This document shows, one piece after another, positions 1 through 11,746 of a DNA stretch of 64,000 nt. Each line of letters begins with the position of its first letter. Positions within the stretch are counted from its first letter, which is position 1. Source of the stretch: Phanerochaete sordida (taxonomy: Eukaryota > Basidiomycota > Agaricomycetes > Polyporales > Phanerochaetaceae); contig BPQB01000002.1 in NCBI GenBank assembly GCA_019973155.2, positions 1,426,001-1,490,000 of the forward strand, given 5' to 3'. The position numbers and the translations under genes are program-made. The notes under the pieces are model-generated. The model was not told where the DNA came from. It searched no databases and worked only from the letters and a program-made list of their open reading frames with translations.

Positions 1-1445
1 GAGCGAGGCGTGCTGGGTGCGCCGGCTCGCACGTGCCCTCGGCATGGCGCTCGCGCCCGCGTTCTCGCGGCGCACGACGCACCTGCTCTGCCCCGCGCGC
101 ACCGGCGCCAAGTTCGACAAGGCGCGCGAGTGGGCCGTGCCCGTCGTCGACATGGCGTGGCTCGCGGGCGTCGCGCGCACCGGCGCCGTCCCGCCGTGGG
201 CGCGCCGCCGGGTGTCCGCCGGCGACGTCTCGCGCGAGGGCAGCGCGGCGCGGGCGCCGGCCAGGAAGCAGAAGGGCAAGGGCAAGGAGCGCGCCCCGCC
301 CGGCGAGGCGGGGCTGGTGGACATCACGAACGGTAGGTCCTCGTTTGGCTTTGGTGTGACGAGCTGGCAGGCTGACGAGGGAGACGAAGCACCGCCCGCC
401 GCTGTGCAGGATGCATCACGCGCGCCGTCGCCTCCGCCGCCTCCGTCACCGCGCCGGCAGAGCAGCCCCCTCGGCAGCGCCGACTACACCGACGCGCACT
501 TCGGCGACCCCGTCGGGCTCCTCGACGAGTCCGTCACGGAGCCCGAAGTCGAGCCGCACCTCATCCCGGGGCTCGACGCCGAGCCGGGCGCGATGGACGC
601 GAGCCGCGCGCCGAGCGAGACGCGCTCGCTCGCAGATCTGCGCGAGGACATGCTCCACACGACGATCGCGAGCTCGCGCTCGCCCTCGCCGCTCAAGGTG
701 CCGACGCCGTTCCGCTCGCCGGCGCGGCGCCGCGTCGCGGACGCCTTCGCGGGCGAGCTCGGCGTCGTCGACGCGGACGGCACCGCGCGCGAGCCGCGCA
801 CGCCGAGCCGCGTCTCCCGCGCGGAGAGCGACGAGCTCCAGGCGCGCCTCGCGTCGCTCCTCGGGAAGCGCCCCGCGGAGGACGTCCCGCCGGACGCCGC
901 GGGCGACGCGGACGCGGACGGCCCGGCCGTGAAGCGGCGCGCGCGCGCGCTGAGCGCGGCCAAGTCCAAGGTGCGTCCGCCCTGCCTCCCCGCACGCAAC
1001 ACGCGCGCTGACATCCCAGCCCCGCGCCGCGCAGGACGCGCACGCGTACCAGCACTTCTTCGAGCGCTCGACGAGCGGCACGAGCATCGTGCTCGACGAC
1101 GCGCCGCTGCCGACGCCGCGCGAGCTCGACCTCGACGCCGCGCTCGACGACCCCGTGCGCCGGCAGCCGTCGCCGGGCCCCGCGCGCCGCGCGCGCACGC
1201 CGAGCGCCGCGGGCGGAGGCGTCGCGTACGTCGACCCTGCGCAGCAGCAGCACCGCGCGCGGCTCATGTCGCTGCTGGGCCCCGAGGCCGCGGGCGGCGC
1301 CGCCGCGCCGCCGCCCGAGGACGACTGGTCGGCGCTACTCATGGACGCGGCGCAGGACGCGGAGAAGGGGCGCGGTGCGAAGCGGAAGGAGGACGTGCCC
1401 GAGCCGAAGCGGCGGCCGCGGCGGAGTGCGGCACGGAGGCGGTGA
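1..1445 (+). CDS. BRCT-domain protein, Dpb11/Rad4(Cut5)/TopBP1-like, 3' part
   Basis: The open frame runs in from the left edge, so the start is missing. Near the edge there is the end of a BRCT domain: residues SRRTTHLLCP, then AKFDKAREW and VVDMAWLAG with the conserved Trp. After it comes a long low-complexity, Ser/Pro/Asp/Glu-rich tail with basic patches such as KRPAED and KRRARAL that could be nuclear signals. One intron is supported at 971-1034 (GTGCGT...GCAG); the second exon continues in frame as DAHAYQHFFERSTSG and stops at 1443-1445. Proteins of the Dpb11/Rad4/TopBP1 family hold several BRCT repeats that bind phosphorylated replication and checkpoint partners in the nucleus. The family assignment rests on one BRCT and the tail, so another multi-BRCT protein is possible. 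Third codon positions are extremely G/C rich. Confidence 0.55.
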
Positions 1446-1930
1446 TCTGTAGCGTGATCTTGCTTGTACTGGTGTACGTGTGGCCAATCCACCTGCTGTG
1501 GGCACACGCCGTTTGCACATCGGCGCAGAGCGCACGTACGCTTTCCCAAGCGTCGCTGAAACGCAAAGCATCTGGACGGGTCCGACGGACTCCGCCAGGC
1601 ACGCGCGGAGGAATCGGACGCGAGGGCGGCGGGCTGGACAGACGGCACCAAAAAACGCCGGAGGCTGCAGCGGGGCTCGTGAGTGGCTCGCTGCTGGGCG
1701 TGCCCGATGCAAAATGTCGCAGCTGTCTGTGCACAGGAGGCGTCTGCCCCCGAGTGAGACTCTTTGCGGGCCCCAAACGATCGGCCATTGTCAAGTGATG
1801 GATTTTCGCCGTCCGTTAGTAATTATTGCAGCAGTCGCGCGACAGACACGGCCGGTTTCTACGCAAGAAAGACGTGCGCCATCGCGTACACAGGAATACA
1901 CAGTAAGCATACTACGCCGCCGGCGCGGGC
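1446..1930. other. Intergenic, between two converging 3' ends
   Basis: This 485-base stretch lies between the stop of the BRCT gene and the stop of RIX7 on the opposite strand. The composition drops to ordinary levels and the open frames here are shadows. I see no RNA gene or repeat; it should hold the two 3' untranslated regions. Confidence 0.6.
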
Positions 1931-4667
1931 TCAGGCCTCAGGGCCCTCGACGCGCTTCGCGTCCTCCTCCCTGCCCGCGCGCACAGGCAGCCCCGCGAAC
2001 TTGCTCCGGAGGGCCTCGTACTTGCGCCGCTGCGCGAGCGACACGCTCGGCTGCACCTTGTCGAGCGCGCGCGCAAAGTCGGGCACCTGCACCGAGATGC
2101 GCGCGGCGTCCTGCGGCGCGCCCTCCGCCTCGAGCGCGTCGAGCGCGCCGAGCGTGCGCCGCAGCGCGCACACGCCCGCCTCGCGCACGACCGCGGCGAG
2201 GTCCGCGCCGCTGTACCCGTCGCAGCGCGTGCGCACGAGCGCCTCGATCTCCGCGCGCACGGCGCCGGCGGGCTCGCCGAGCGGCACGCGCCGCGTCACC
2301 GTGCGCACGATCTCCGCGCGCTCGTCCGCCGTCGGCAGGTCGACGTAGAGCAGCTTGTCGAGCCGCCCCGGGCGGCACATCGCGGGGTCGATCATGTCCG
2401 GCCGGTTCGTCGCGGCGATGACATACACCGATTTGCGCGCGTCGAGGCCGTCGAGCTCCGTCAGGAGCGTGTTGACGACGCGCGCGGAGGATTCAGACTG
2501 GGGTCTGGGTCAGCAACGGTGGAAGACATTGACCGAGCGGTAGGGCGTACCATGTTGTCGTCTCGACGCGGCACTAGCGCATCCAGCTCGTCAAAGAAGA
2601 TAACGCATGGTGACGAGGCTCGGGCACGAGAGAACACTTGACGAACCGCGCGTTCGCTTTCGCCGACGTACTAGATATCCGACGTCAGCTTCCATTGGAA
2701 ACAGAAGTAGCACGGTGCATGGCATACCTTGTTCAACAACTCCGGGCCCTTCACGCTGATGAAGTTCGCCCTGCTCTCGTTCGCGACCGCCTTCGCGAGG
2801 AGCGTCTTGCCGCAGCCGGGCGGGCCCCACATGAGCACGCCGCACGCGGCCTCGATGCCGACGGCGCTGAAGAGCTCGGGGCGGCGGATCGGCTGCACGA
2901 TCGCCATGTGCAGCTCCTCGCGCGTCGCGTGCAGCGCGCCGACGTCCGCCCACGACACGTCCGGCACCGTCGCGAAGCCCTCGCGCTTCGAGCTCGGCTG
3001 CACGTGCGCGAGCGCCGCGCGGAAGTCGCCCATCGTGATGCACAGCGGCGCGAGCTGCGCCTCCGTCAGCGGGTCCGGGTGCGCGCGCAGGAAGTGCACG
3101 ATCGAGCCCGCGGGCGAGTCTGCGGCGAGCTGCAGGCTCGAGAACGGCGCGGACTTCGAGGTGGAGGAGGGCGCAGGGGCTGCGGTTTCGGCCGGCGTGC
3201 TTGGCGTGGGCTCCGCGGGGCCATCGACGGCCATGGAGTCCCCGTCTAAGTCGAGTTTCGTTTGGATGGCCTCGGGGAGGACGAGGTTTCCCTCCGAGAT
3301 TTGCTGGAAGATGCGTTTGACAGCAATGATACCGGCAGCACCTGTCAGAGCGGCCAAATCTGCGCCAACGTATCCTGGTGTTGCTTTTGCAAGGGCAAGG
3401 TAATCGAAGTCACCCTCTAATCTGAGTTTTGAGGACAGCACTCGTAGTATCCTGTAATATTTTCAGCTGCTGAAATACGAGGAAAATCAGAATGAAAGGC
3501 GTACTGCGCGCGTGCCTCATCATCGGGCACACCCATACTGATCTCGTGGTCGAACCGACCGGCTCGCCGTAAGGCTGCATCGAGCGAGTCTGGCCGATTT
3601 GTGGCACCGATAACAATGACGGGTTTATTGTCGGTTTTGTCCCACGACATGTCTGCTCGACGGAGTTAGCCACGAATTTGAGACGAACTGCGACGCCTTC
3701 TGACCGTCCATGCATGTCAGAAACTGTGCAACGATGCGCCGCTCCATTTCTCGCTGTGCACTCTCCCGCTTGGGGGTAATGGCGTCGATCTCATCTATGA
3801 ACAGCAGGCACGGTGCGATCCGCTGTGAATGTGGGTGAGCCTATCGTTTCAGGCCAGCACTGAGTTATTGCAACACACCTTGGCCTCTTCAAATGTATCC
3901 CGCAGCGTCTTTTCCGACTCGCCAGACATGCCCGACACGACAGAGGGCGCCGACACGCTGATGAAAGGGACCCCGAGTTCCTAGAGCCTGCCATGAGCCA
4001 ACGCACCCTCGACGCCGCCACGGACACGCACCCCAGCAATCGCGTGCGCGAGCAGCGTCTTCCCGCATCCGGGCGGGCCATGCAGCAGCACGCCGCGCGG
4101 CGGCTGCACGCCGGTGTGGATGTACACCTCGGGGTGGCAGAGCGGCATCGCGACAAGCTCGAGCATCTTCTCGATGCAGCCCTCGACGCCGCCGAGGTCC
4201 GACAGCCGCGTCGCGGGCGGCGCGTAGTCCTTCGCTATCGTGCCGCCTCCGCCGCCCCGCTCGCCGAGCCGCGGCCGCTTGCTGCTGTCCTCGCCGCCGG
4301 CGCGGGCCGCGCGGGTCTTGCGCTTGCCGCTCGAGACGGGCTTGGGGTCTGCGCTGGCGGGCACGTCCTCTGGCTCGCCGTCCTTCTCGAGCGTCGGCGT
4401 CGCGGCGCCGCTCGTGTTCTCGTCGGCGGCGGGCGTGGAGACGGCGGGGGCGGCACTAGCGGAGGTGGATGCGTTCAGGTTGACCTTGGCGCGGCGGTGC
4501 TGCGACCAGAGGCCCTGCATGGAGCGGTTGAGTGCATTCGAGCCCTGGCTTGTCTTGCACTCAACATTTGAGACCGCCTGTGTGGCTTGGGGACGCACCG
4601 AGATCTCCATCCTCTGCGCTCGGAAGGTGTCCCTGGTCGAAGAGGCGTTACTGGATTTGGCGCCCAA
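1931..4667 (-). CDS. RIX7: Ribosome biogenesis AAA ATPase Rix7 (NVL homologue)
   Basis: A tandem AAA+ ATPase read right to left in several exons. An N-terminal part with a [12 protein letters not shown] segment and a basic acidic-Ser linker is followed by AAA domain 1: Walker [12 protein letters not shown] near 4040-4075, Walker B LLFIDEID near 3790-3815, and [21 protein letters not shown] domain 2 has SWADVG, Walker [16 protein letters not shown] near 2790-2840, Walker [11 protein letters not shown] near 2577-2600, and [20 protein letters not shown]. Both Walker B glutamates are present. In yeast Rix7 strips Nsa1 from pre-60S particles in the nucleolus. It belongs to the Cdc48 family; the degenerate N-terminus and NVL-like linker favour Rix7 over Cdc48. 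The start is uncertain: I use the Met at 4667, but an upstream exon around 4680-4750 is possible. Confidence 0.85.
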
Positions 4668-4860
4668 AGCCGGTGGGCGGCTCTGAAATTTTGGCCTTCC
4701 CCGATGCCGGCGACATACGCCGCATATGGCAGCTCTCCGTGGACTGACAAGCTACAGTACTTTTTTCCTGGATCCAGCTTCTGTGTAATGTGTGTAATCT
4801 ACAAGCATTGTACACTCCTTCCTGATTCCATTGTCAGTTGCCCAGTACACATGTAGAACT

Positions 4861-6362
4861 TCACGCCTCTCCAACTTTCTTCAGGTTCTTGATGTTCACT
4901 GTCAATCGCTCGTTCCTTCTCCAGAACTCGACTAGCACTTCTGCGAGGTGTTGTGGGTCGTCCTACGCTCAGTTCATCAGAAAAATCACCACGGAGTGCA
5001 AAAAGGAAGCACAAACCTCGTGCAAGATATGCCCCACGTTTGGTATAACGACGAGCTGGTACTTGCCCGTCATCTGGCCTATCATCAGCTCTTTGTCGAG
5101 CCTCTCCGTACCCGCCAGCACCAGTAAACGGGCCGTCTTCGCAGACAAGAAGCGCTGCGACAGTCCAGTAAACCAGCCTAGAGACAACGTCAGTGCCGTA
5201 CGAAACGGTGTTAGTAGAAACGTACTGGTCCAGTACGGCGCCGTCGCTCTCAACGAAGTACGCCACACCCATGGGAACGAGTTCGCCGCCGGATGCGGGT
5301 TCTCCTTGATGATGCTAGGCACAGACACGCGTGCCGAGTCAGGATTGCGGATGGCGTGGGTGTTGAGGCTGAGTAGCCATTCAGCAACTATGACCCCAGA
5401 ACTCAACGTCTGACATACTGCCATTCAATAGCCTCCTCCTGACTGTTGAATCCTTCTGGTCGCGAGTCAAGCAAGCTGTTCATCATCGGAAGCGCTTCGA
5501 GTGTGAACTCTAAGAGGCGAAGGTCAACAAGTCGATACACACTAGCCGTCCTCCCACGTACCTTCCACAACATCCAGAACCGCAACGCCTCCGATCCTAT
5601 ATTTGCGCTCTTGCAAGAGTGGGCTTGCACGCGTGATCACGGAACCGCCGAGACTGTGACCCACTAGCTACGGCTGGTGAGTGCGCGATTTGTCATCTGA
5701 CGAAGGCACGCGACGGACCAGTAATGTCGGGGTAGAGGCGGGATCTTTGAATATGTTGGATATGAGGTTGACAAGGTCGGTCGTGAGTGTGTCGATCGAA
5801 AGGTCTTCCTTATCCGCGGGTGTCTGTGCTTGTGACGTCGTCTTACCTGCACGGACCGGTGTTAGATGTACACGGCGTACCACTTGCTGAAACGCGCACC
5901 ATGTCCCCTCATATCCAGGGCCAGCACCCCACATTCTCCCTTGCTTTGCCTAGTCACCTCCTTCGCGAAACATGCGAACGTGAGGGCGGACCAGCCGGCG
6001 CCGTGGTGGCATACCATGACGGCGCCGTCCTCTGCTTTGGGCGCAGTGTAGTAGACGCGAAATTCCAGGCCAGATTCTGGCACCGCGACTTGCAGAGCTT
6101 GTTCAAAATATCCTGCGGCAGAGATGGGTGTGAATGCAGGATTGGGGCCGCGTGTGCGAGATGATCTATGAGCAATGCCGCGTCAATCGACGAGATGACA
6201 GCGCTCGAAGGGCCGGCACCTTGAGGATGGCGGCGCCATCGCGGAGGGCAGTTCACCGATAGAATCTGCGGCTTCCTCTTCCTCATCTACGTCTGGCCCT
6301 GGGGGCATTGGTGGAAGCTTGGCGATGCGCGCCTGAAGCGCGGATCTATACAAGTCGGACAT
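4861..6362 (-). CDS. PPE1: Protein phosphatase 2A methylesterase (PME-1)
   Basis: An alpha/beta hydrolase that removes the C-terminal methyl ester from the PP2A catalytic subunit. The N-terminus [20 protein letters not shown] leads through several exons. Landmarks are [20 protein letters not shown] (oxyanion region), [10 protein letters not shown], the nucleophile elbow [10 protein letters not shown] at about 5637-5666 with the catalytic Ser, [61 protein letters not shown] cut here to [16 protein letters not shown], and PNVGHILHE, which carries the catalytic His. The last exon reads [20 protein letters not shown] and ends at 4861. The start at 6362 gives the usual family N-terminus. It shares a divergent 276-base promoter with NBS1. 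Confidence 0.9.
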
Positions 6363-6638
6363 GCCTGTTCGCAGCGGGGACGCTGTCTGGCGTACAGCGA
6401 GGTCGTTGTGTGGAGGAATCAGCACGCGTACCGGAGGTCGAGCGAGCGCTCATTGCGTAGGTGTCCGAGAAAGGCAGGGAGAGGCTTCGGATTCAAACAC
6501 CACCACACAGCCCCACGTGGCACGCGTCTGAACGCGACGCCATTCATTAGCGCTTGCCGACTAGGTTGGCCACATCGTCCTCCAACGTCTCTCGTCTCCT
6601 GCGCTTCCACTGCCCCGCCTGTTGGTCGTGCGCCGGAG
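6363..6638. promoter_or_regulatory. Divergent promoter PPE1 / NBS1
   Basis: The two start codons point away from each other, 276 bases apart. A palindromic E-box CACGTG lies at 6514-6519. No clear TATA box is seen. Confidence 0.5.
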
Positions 6639-9600
6639 ATGTGGACTGTCAGCGGACCGTTTGACGGCGAGGAGGAGAAAAAGGTCGACTTCCAGCGTGA
6701 GTTGCCCTGCATACGACCGCGGAAATGTCTCGGTGACCGGTTCTGCTTGCAGGGACGAAGCTCCTCAGGCCAGGCAACAGCTACATCGTCGCACGCAAGG
6801 TCGGACAACTGGTGATTAAGCATCCGAGCGTGTCGCGAAAACATCTCGTGTTCGAAGTAGGAGAGTGCTCTGAAGAGGACATCGTACGCCCACTCCTGCT
6901 TGCATATCGCTTGTGGCTGATCACTACACAGGAAAACCCAGAATTCATTCCAAAACTCACGCTCCACAATCCGGGAGCTTCACGCAAAGTCTTGCACATC
7001 GACGACAACGAGACGCCTGTCAATAAGGACGGCTCCGTCGCGCTTCAGGATGGAGACAGGGTTTTGGCACTGCAGGACATCCCGCTCACGTATGTGGCAC
7101 AAGTATGTATCATAAAATGGAGCATGACCAGAGATTTTGCGACAGTGTAAAATGGAAGAAGGTCGTCTGCTGCTGCCCACCCACCATCACAGACGTCAAA
7201 ACGCAAGACTGTGCCAAGCTCGGTACGTTCGCCTCGTCCATATCATAACTCGCCCTCATCGCATATATGCTAGGCATCTCTGTGATACCCAAGCCACATC
7301 CGAGTATCAACTACCATCTCATTCCAACTTATACCCTTACACCAGCAATAGCGACCTCGCTACTGAACGCCGCAACCTTCGTCAAGCCAAGCTGGCTGAC
7401 GGAGCTCATCTCTCACTATGCTCCCCTGACGACACCGGACCCAGGGAAGGAGTACCACGTCCCTTCACTCTCTAAGCACCGTCCGGCGTTCTCCCCCGCA
7501 CTTCCCTCCAGCCTGAAGAACCACCGCTCCTGGGAGCCAAACGAGGCCCGCGCGAACATGCTCAAGGGGCACCGCGTCGTGTTCGTCGGCGAGCGCGGCC
7601 GCGAGGCGCCTGCGGACTACAAGGAACTCGTCAAGCAGGGCGGCGGCGCGTACGAGTGCTGCGCCGTGCAGGGCGGGCGCAAGGCGCTGCACGGCGTCCT
7701 GGCCAAGGCGCAGGGCAAGGACGCGACGATCGCCCTTGTGGCCGATGCAGCGGCGATGGTTGCTGCCGTCGGACAAGACGAGTGGGATGGAATCGTCGAG
7801 GAGGCAACGGGGTAAGTGGAGACGTGCTTTTTGGACTGTCCGGGACAATTGGGCTGATATGTGCAGGTATGGCCTGCGGTTCGTTACTGCGGACAAGCTT
7901 GTGCAGACCGTGGTCCACATAGACTTGGCGTATATAGACTGTGCGTCGCCACAGCACGGAACTGGTGAGTGGGCTCCCCTTCCAGTTTCGTCGACTCTGG
8001 CCTCATCTGTCCGTTACTAGGTCAAAGCAGTGGCTCACTTCCTGACGTCGTCCTCAACACACATCCAGACGAACCGTCCATCCCGCCATCGCACCCGCTA
8101 GCGAGCTCCTCAGGCTCAGCAGCAGCTCGACCTGAGCTTCAGGCAGAGGTCCCACCGGAACCTGAAGCAGTAGCTCCGCTGCCGCGGAAGCTCGTGAGGC
8201 GAACCGTGAGCCAACGGCCATCCGTAGAACCCAGCTCGTCTTCGTCCAAGACCACCCCAGCACCAGAGGCCACTCCGTCGAGCGAGCCGCCGGCAGAGGA
8301 GCAGCCGTTCAAGCTACCGCGAGTACGTAACTGCCATAAACGAGCTTGCTGGCGTGCGCACTGACAGCATCCTCTATTGCAGCGGCTGGTAAGGAGGACG
8401 GTCACCAAAGCAAACGACAACGTGATTGTCGGCGTTGGTGATACATCGATGGCTGTTGACGGATCTTCAAGCACTCCTGCCACCGCCCAGCCAATCGAAG
8501 ACATCGTGCGCCCCACCTCTACCCATCATCCGTCCCACTGACCTCGCACCCAGCTCCAAATTCGACGCCCGTTCAACCTCAAGCGGCGCCACGGCAGCAC
8601 AGCACCCGCCGCACAGCCCGCGCCCGCGCCCCCAAGCCAGCTCGTCGTCGAGAAGCCCTCTGGCGAGGAGCCGCCGCACAAGCGGTTCCAGGCGCTCTAC
8701 GAGCAGAGCGACCCGGACCGCCTCGCGTCGCAAGCCCCCGCGTCACAGGCCCCCGCCAGCGCCAGCGCCGCGCCCAGCAGCCAGACCCAGCCCGAGAGCG
8801 CCGCGCGGGCGCGCACGCGCGAGCTCGCGTCCGTGCCCGAGGACGTCGAGATGGCGGACGAGGCCGCGCCGGTGCCGCCGCAGCGCGCGTCGCAGAAGCG
8901 CAAGGTGCGCGACGAGGACGCGGATGTCGAGATGGGCGACGCGCCGCCGCGCCCTGCGAAGCGGCGCGGGACCAGCAAGGAGCCCGCGGCCCCGCCGCAG
9001 GCGCAGGCCCCGAAGGTCTTCACGAACGCGGCGAACAAGCCCGCGAGCGCGAGCCAGAAGGGCGGGGGCGCGGGCGCGAAGGGCGCGGCGAAGCGCGGCG
9101 CGGCGGGCGGGGCGCCGGACAGGGACGAGGCGTTCCTGAAGGCGGTCGCGTCGACGAAGCGCGGGAAGCGGCTCGAGGACGACTTTGACCGGGAGTTCAA
9201 CAACCTGCGCATCGCGAAGCCCGAGGTGCCGCGCGTGGACCCCGCGGAGCAGTGGAAGATCCTCGACGACTTTGGGGACGACCGCGACGTGCGCGGGAAC
9301 TTTATGGTCGTTGTGGAGGCGGACCTCGTGCGGAAGGATAGGAGAGCGGGCGGGGGTGCTGCTGTCGCTCATGGAGGTGGTAGGATGGACTGGGAGGGGA
9401 GGCCGAACTTTAAGAAGTTTAAAAAGGTGGGTGATTGCATAGGATCTTTCACTGAAAGCAGCTAAGGTAATCTCGATGTGCAGAAAGCGATTGGCGAGCG
9501 ACCAAAGCCTATCGAGCTGGTGCCTTCGAACGAGGACGATCTACTCGGCTTCAAGAGTGAAGAAGACGGTGCGAATCTCGTTACCGGCGTGCGGCTTTAT

Positions 9601-10195
9601 TTACTGACCCAGAATCACAGACGATGACTCTAGCTTCCCGACGCGCTCGCAGCGTCCCGAACGCAGAGCGAGGGAGAAGTCCTTCAGCCCCGTGAAGCCG
9701 AAGCCGAAGCCGCAGAGCTCACTCAAAAGAGCACGCGACTCGGACTCCGAGGTCGAGGAGGCCATCGCTCCCAAGTCTCAGAAAGTGGATTCAAAAGGAA
9801 AGGCTTCACAGCCAAAAGCCTCCCAGTCCAAAGCACCGCAGTCGAGATCCTCCCAATCGAAGGCACCGCCATCGAAAGCGTCGCAGGCAAAACCTCCGTC
9901 GCGTGTGCAAAAGAAGTCGACTTTGTTCGTCGAGAGCGATCCCGACGAGGACGAGGACGACACTGTGATGGCCGTCGACAAGAATCCCTCGCAACGCTCG
10001 CAGCACGACGACGAGGACAGCGACGACGACTTCAGCCAGAACTCGACGTTGCGCACGCAGTCGCAGCGCCGCAGCCAGTGGAGCGGCGCGGGGCGCCGCG
10101 AAGGACCGCCCGCGGAAGACTCGGACGACGACATGGCGTTCAAGGGCTTCGGCGGGGACAGGTCTCAGAGGCCGGGGCGGTCGCAGAGGCGGTAG
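6639..10195 (+). CDS. NBS1: Nibrin/Nbs1, MRN complex subunit
   Basis: The Mre11-Rad50-Nbs1 subunit that recruits Tel1/ATM to DNA double-strand breaks. The start MWTVSGPFDGEEEKK fits nibrin. Order of domains: an FHA domain (about residues 20-105) with LLRPGNSYIVARK and the phosphothreonine-pocket motif IKHPSVSRKHLVF; BRCT1 with YTLTPAIATSLLNA, VKPSWLTELI; BRCT2 with MLKGHRVVFVGE and YGLRFVTADKLVQTV; then a long disordered Ser/Pro/Lys-rich region with many QS/SQ pairs. The C-terminus is acidic followed by MAFKGFGGDRSQRP, resembling the short conserved tails of fungal Nbs1 that bind Mre11 and Tel1. A part of the disordered region, about 8600-9360, is far richer in G/C than the rest. Multiple introns; first donor follows VDFQ near 6697. 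Confidence 0.88.
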
Positions 10196-10463
10196 CAGTG
10201 GGCGGCGAGGCGGTATACCATTTGTATGGACAATCTATGCGATATCCTATGGCTGTATGATAGTATGCGTGCTAATGCATCTCTTTTCTCGAAGCAGGCC
10301 AGAGTGGTCCCGACCACAGACAAGCAGCGGTGTAGTTGGACTGGGCGCACTGTGCATGGAGCCAGACAGACTCTGGCGGACGGTGTGAGCGAGCTTGGTG
10401 CCAGACACAGCGCCATGCCGGGATGAACCATGCGGCGGTAGGTCCTCAATAGCAGCAAGGCCT

Positions 10464-10972
10464 TCAAATCTGCTTTTCGGTGCGCTCCTTGGACAAGCGG
10501 GCAATGTAGGTTTTGCTAACGATGTTGACTGCGGCGAATAAGCTCCACTGAGCTCTGGGATGCACGAAAAGGTCACGTACAGGCTTCCAAGTAGCGATCC
10601 ATGCACCGTGACAGGCATGTCTGTAAAAGTCACGTTACTAAACACGTCGCACACAGATATGCATGTCAACACACCTCTTCCGAGGCCGACAGCGAGGTGC
10701 CGGGCTTGGTAACACACTTGAGGTAGCACTTGTCGTTTACTTTCTGTGGGCTCAACTGTTAGCACGCGCCGGGTGAGAGGAAGATTCCGCAACGCACGCT
10801 CATCAGCTCCTGAGCATTGGCAAGCGCCATCTCGCTCCGGATGGACTGAATGACGGCCTCCTTGCGGGCGGCCATGTCTGCAGAGGAACATTAGCAGGCT
10901 GAGGAGGAGGGAGTGGAGCGTATGCAGACCCTGCGGAGGTACAGCCGGCGTCGAAGAACCAAAGAACGACAT
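10464..10972 (-). CDS. TIM13: Mitochondrial intermembrane-space chaperone Tim13
   Basis: A small Tim of about 95 residues assembled from five short exons. The first is MSFFGSSTPAVPPQ, then MAARKEAVIQSIRSEMALAN, then KVNDKCYLKCVTKPG, then TCLSRCMDRYLEA, and last FNIVSKTYIARLSKER, with the stop at 10464-10466. The twin CX3C motif (CYLKC and CLSRC) is the hallmark of the family. Tim8/Tim13 hexamers carry hydrophobic precursors across the intermembrane space; the protein itself is imported by the Mia40 disulfide relay. The alternating tail and the VTKPG loop fit Tim13 rather than Tim8, 9 or 10. It sits head to head with COX12. Confidence 0.92.
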
Positions 10973-11209
10973 TCTGCGCGAAGCGAGAGGTTGCGTTAGT
11001 AAACGCGGCACGCGTCGGACAGCGAGAGCTCACGGACTTGAAGAAATGGGAGGAGGAGACGAACCGAGGCGGATGGGCCGAAGACGCCTCGCCTCGACGC
11101 CGAGAACGGTCTTGCCTTTTCGGGACCTTCCGCCAATTCCCGGCGTTCTGAATCGTCACCCAACCTGTCTGTCGCCGTCGCTCTCCTACACACCACCACC
11201 GCAGCCGCC
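10973..11209. promoter_or_regulatory. Divergent promoter TIM13 / COX12
   Basis: Only 237 bases separate the two start codons. The COX12 side is pyrimidine-rich just before the ATG (about 11170-11205), as in many basidiomycete core promoters. No TATA box is evident. Both genes encode twin-cysteine intermembrane-space proteins. Confidence 0.5.
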
Positions 11210-11746
11210 ATGTCTGAGGACCTCTCCAGGTGCGTCGCCTCGCCGCCATTTTTGCGCGAGAAAATGCTCATCGCGCTGCAGCAAGTACATCCTGCAAACC
11301 GCGGGCTTCGACGGTCGGTCGTTCTCGCTTGTCCCCTGCGTCATTTTCCAACGAGACACTTGCTTTCGCAGCCCGCTTCCCCAACACCAACCAGACCAGG
11401 CACTGGTGCGTCGTCTGCCCCGCCGGCTGCCGCCCTCCCCTGACCTGTGCGCCCGCAGCTTCCAGAACTACACTGACTACTTCAAGTGCATTGCCGCGAA
11501 GGGAGAGGACTTCGCGCCCTGCAAGCAGTTCAAGCGCGCCTACAACTCGCTTTGCCCCAGTGCGTACACAGAACTGCTGTCGCCATGCTCTTGCAGCTGA
11601 CCGTCACTCTCGGAATGTGTTTGCAGACGAGTGGGTGAGTGACCTTGGCGCCCCGGAACGCATTCGCGCGCTGAACGCCTTCGCAGATCGCCAAGTGGGA
11701 CGACCAGCGCGAGAACGGCAACTTCCCAGCGTCTCTGGAGCCTTGA
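11210..11746 (+). CDS. COX12: Cytochrome c oxidase subunit VIb (Cox12)
   Basis: A small nuclear-encoded subunit of complex IV facing the intermembrane space. The joined exons give MSEDLSSKYILQTAGFDARF, PNTNQTRHCFQNYTDYFKC, AAKGEDFAPCKQFKRAYNSL, CPNEWIAKWDDQRENGNF and PASLEP, about 85 residues, the normal size. The CX9C and CX10C cysteine pairs that form the coiled-coil-helix fold are complete. Introns are many for so short a gene, and one exon is only 8 bases (11627-11634), coding N-E-W between two introns. The stop is at 11744-11746. Divergent from TIM13. Confidence 0.92.

Noticed and set aside
446..1651. 401-codon minus-strand frame opposite the BRCT gene
   Set aside because: An Arg/Ala-rich shadow caused by the GC-rich codons of the plus-strand gene.
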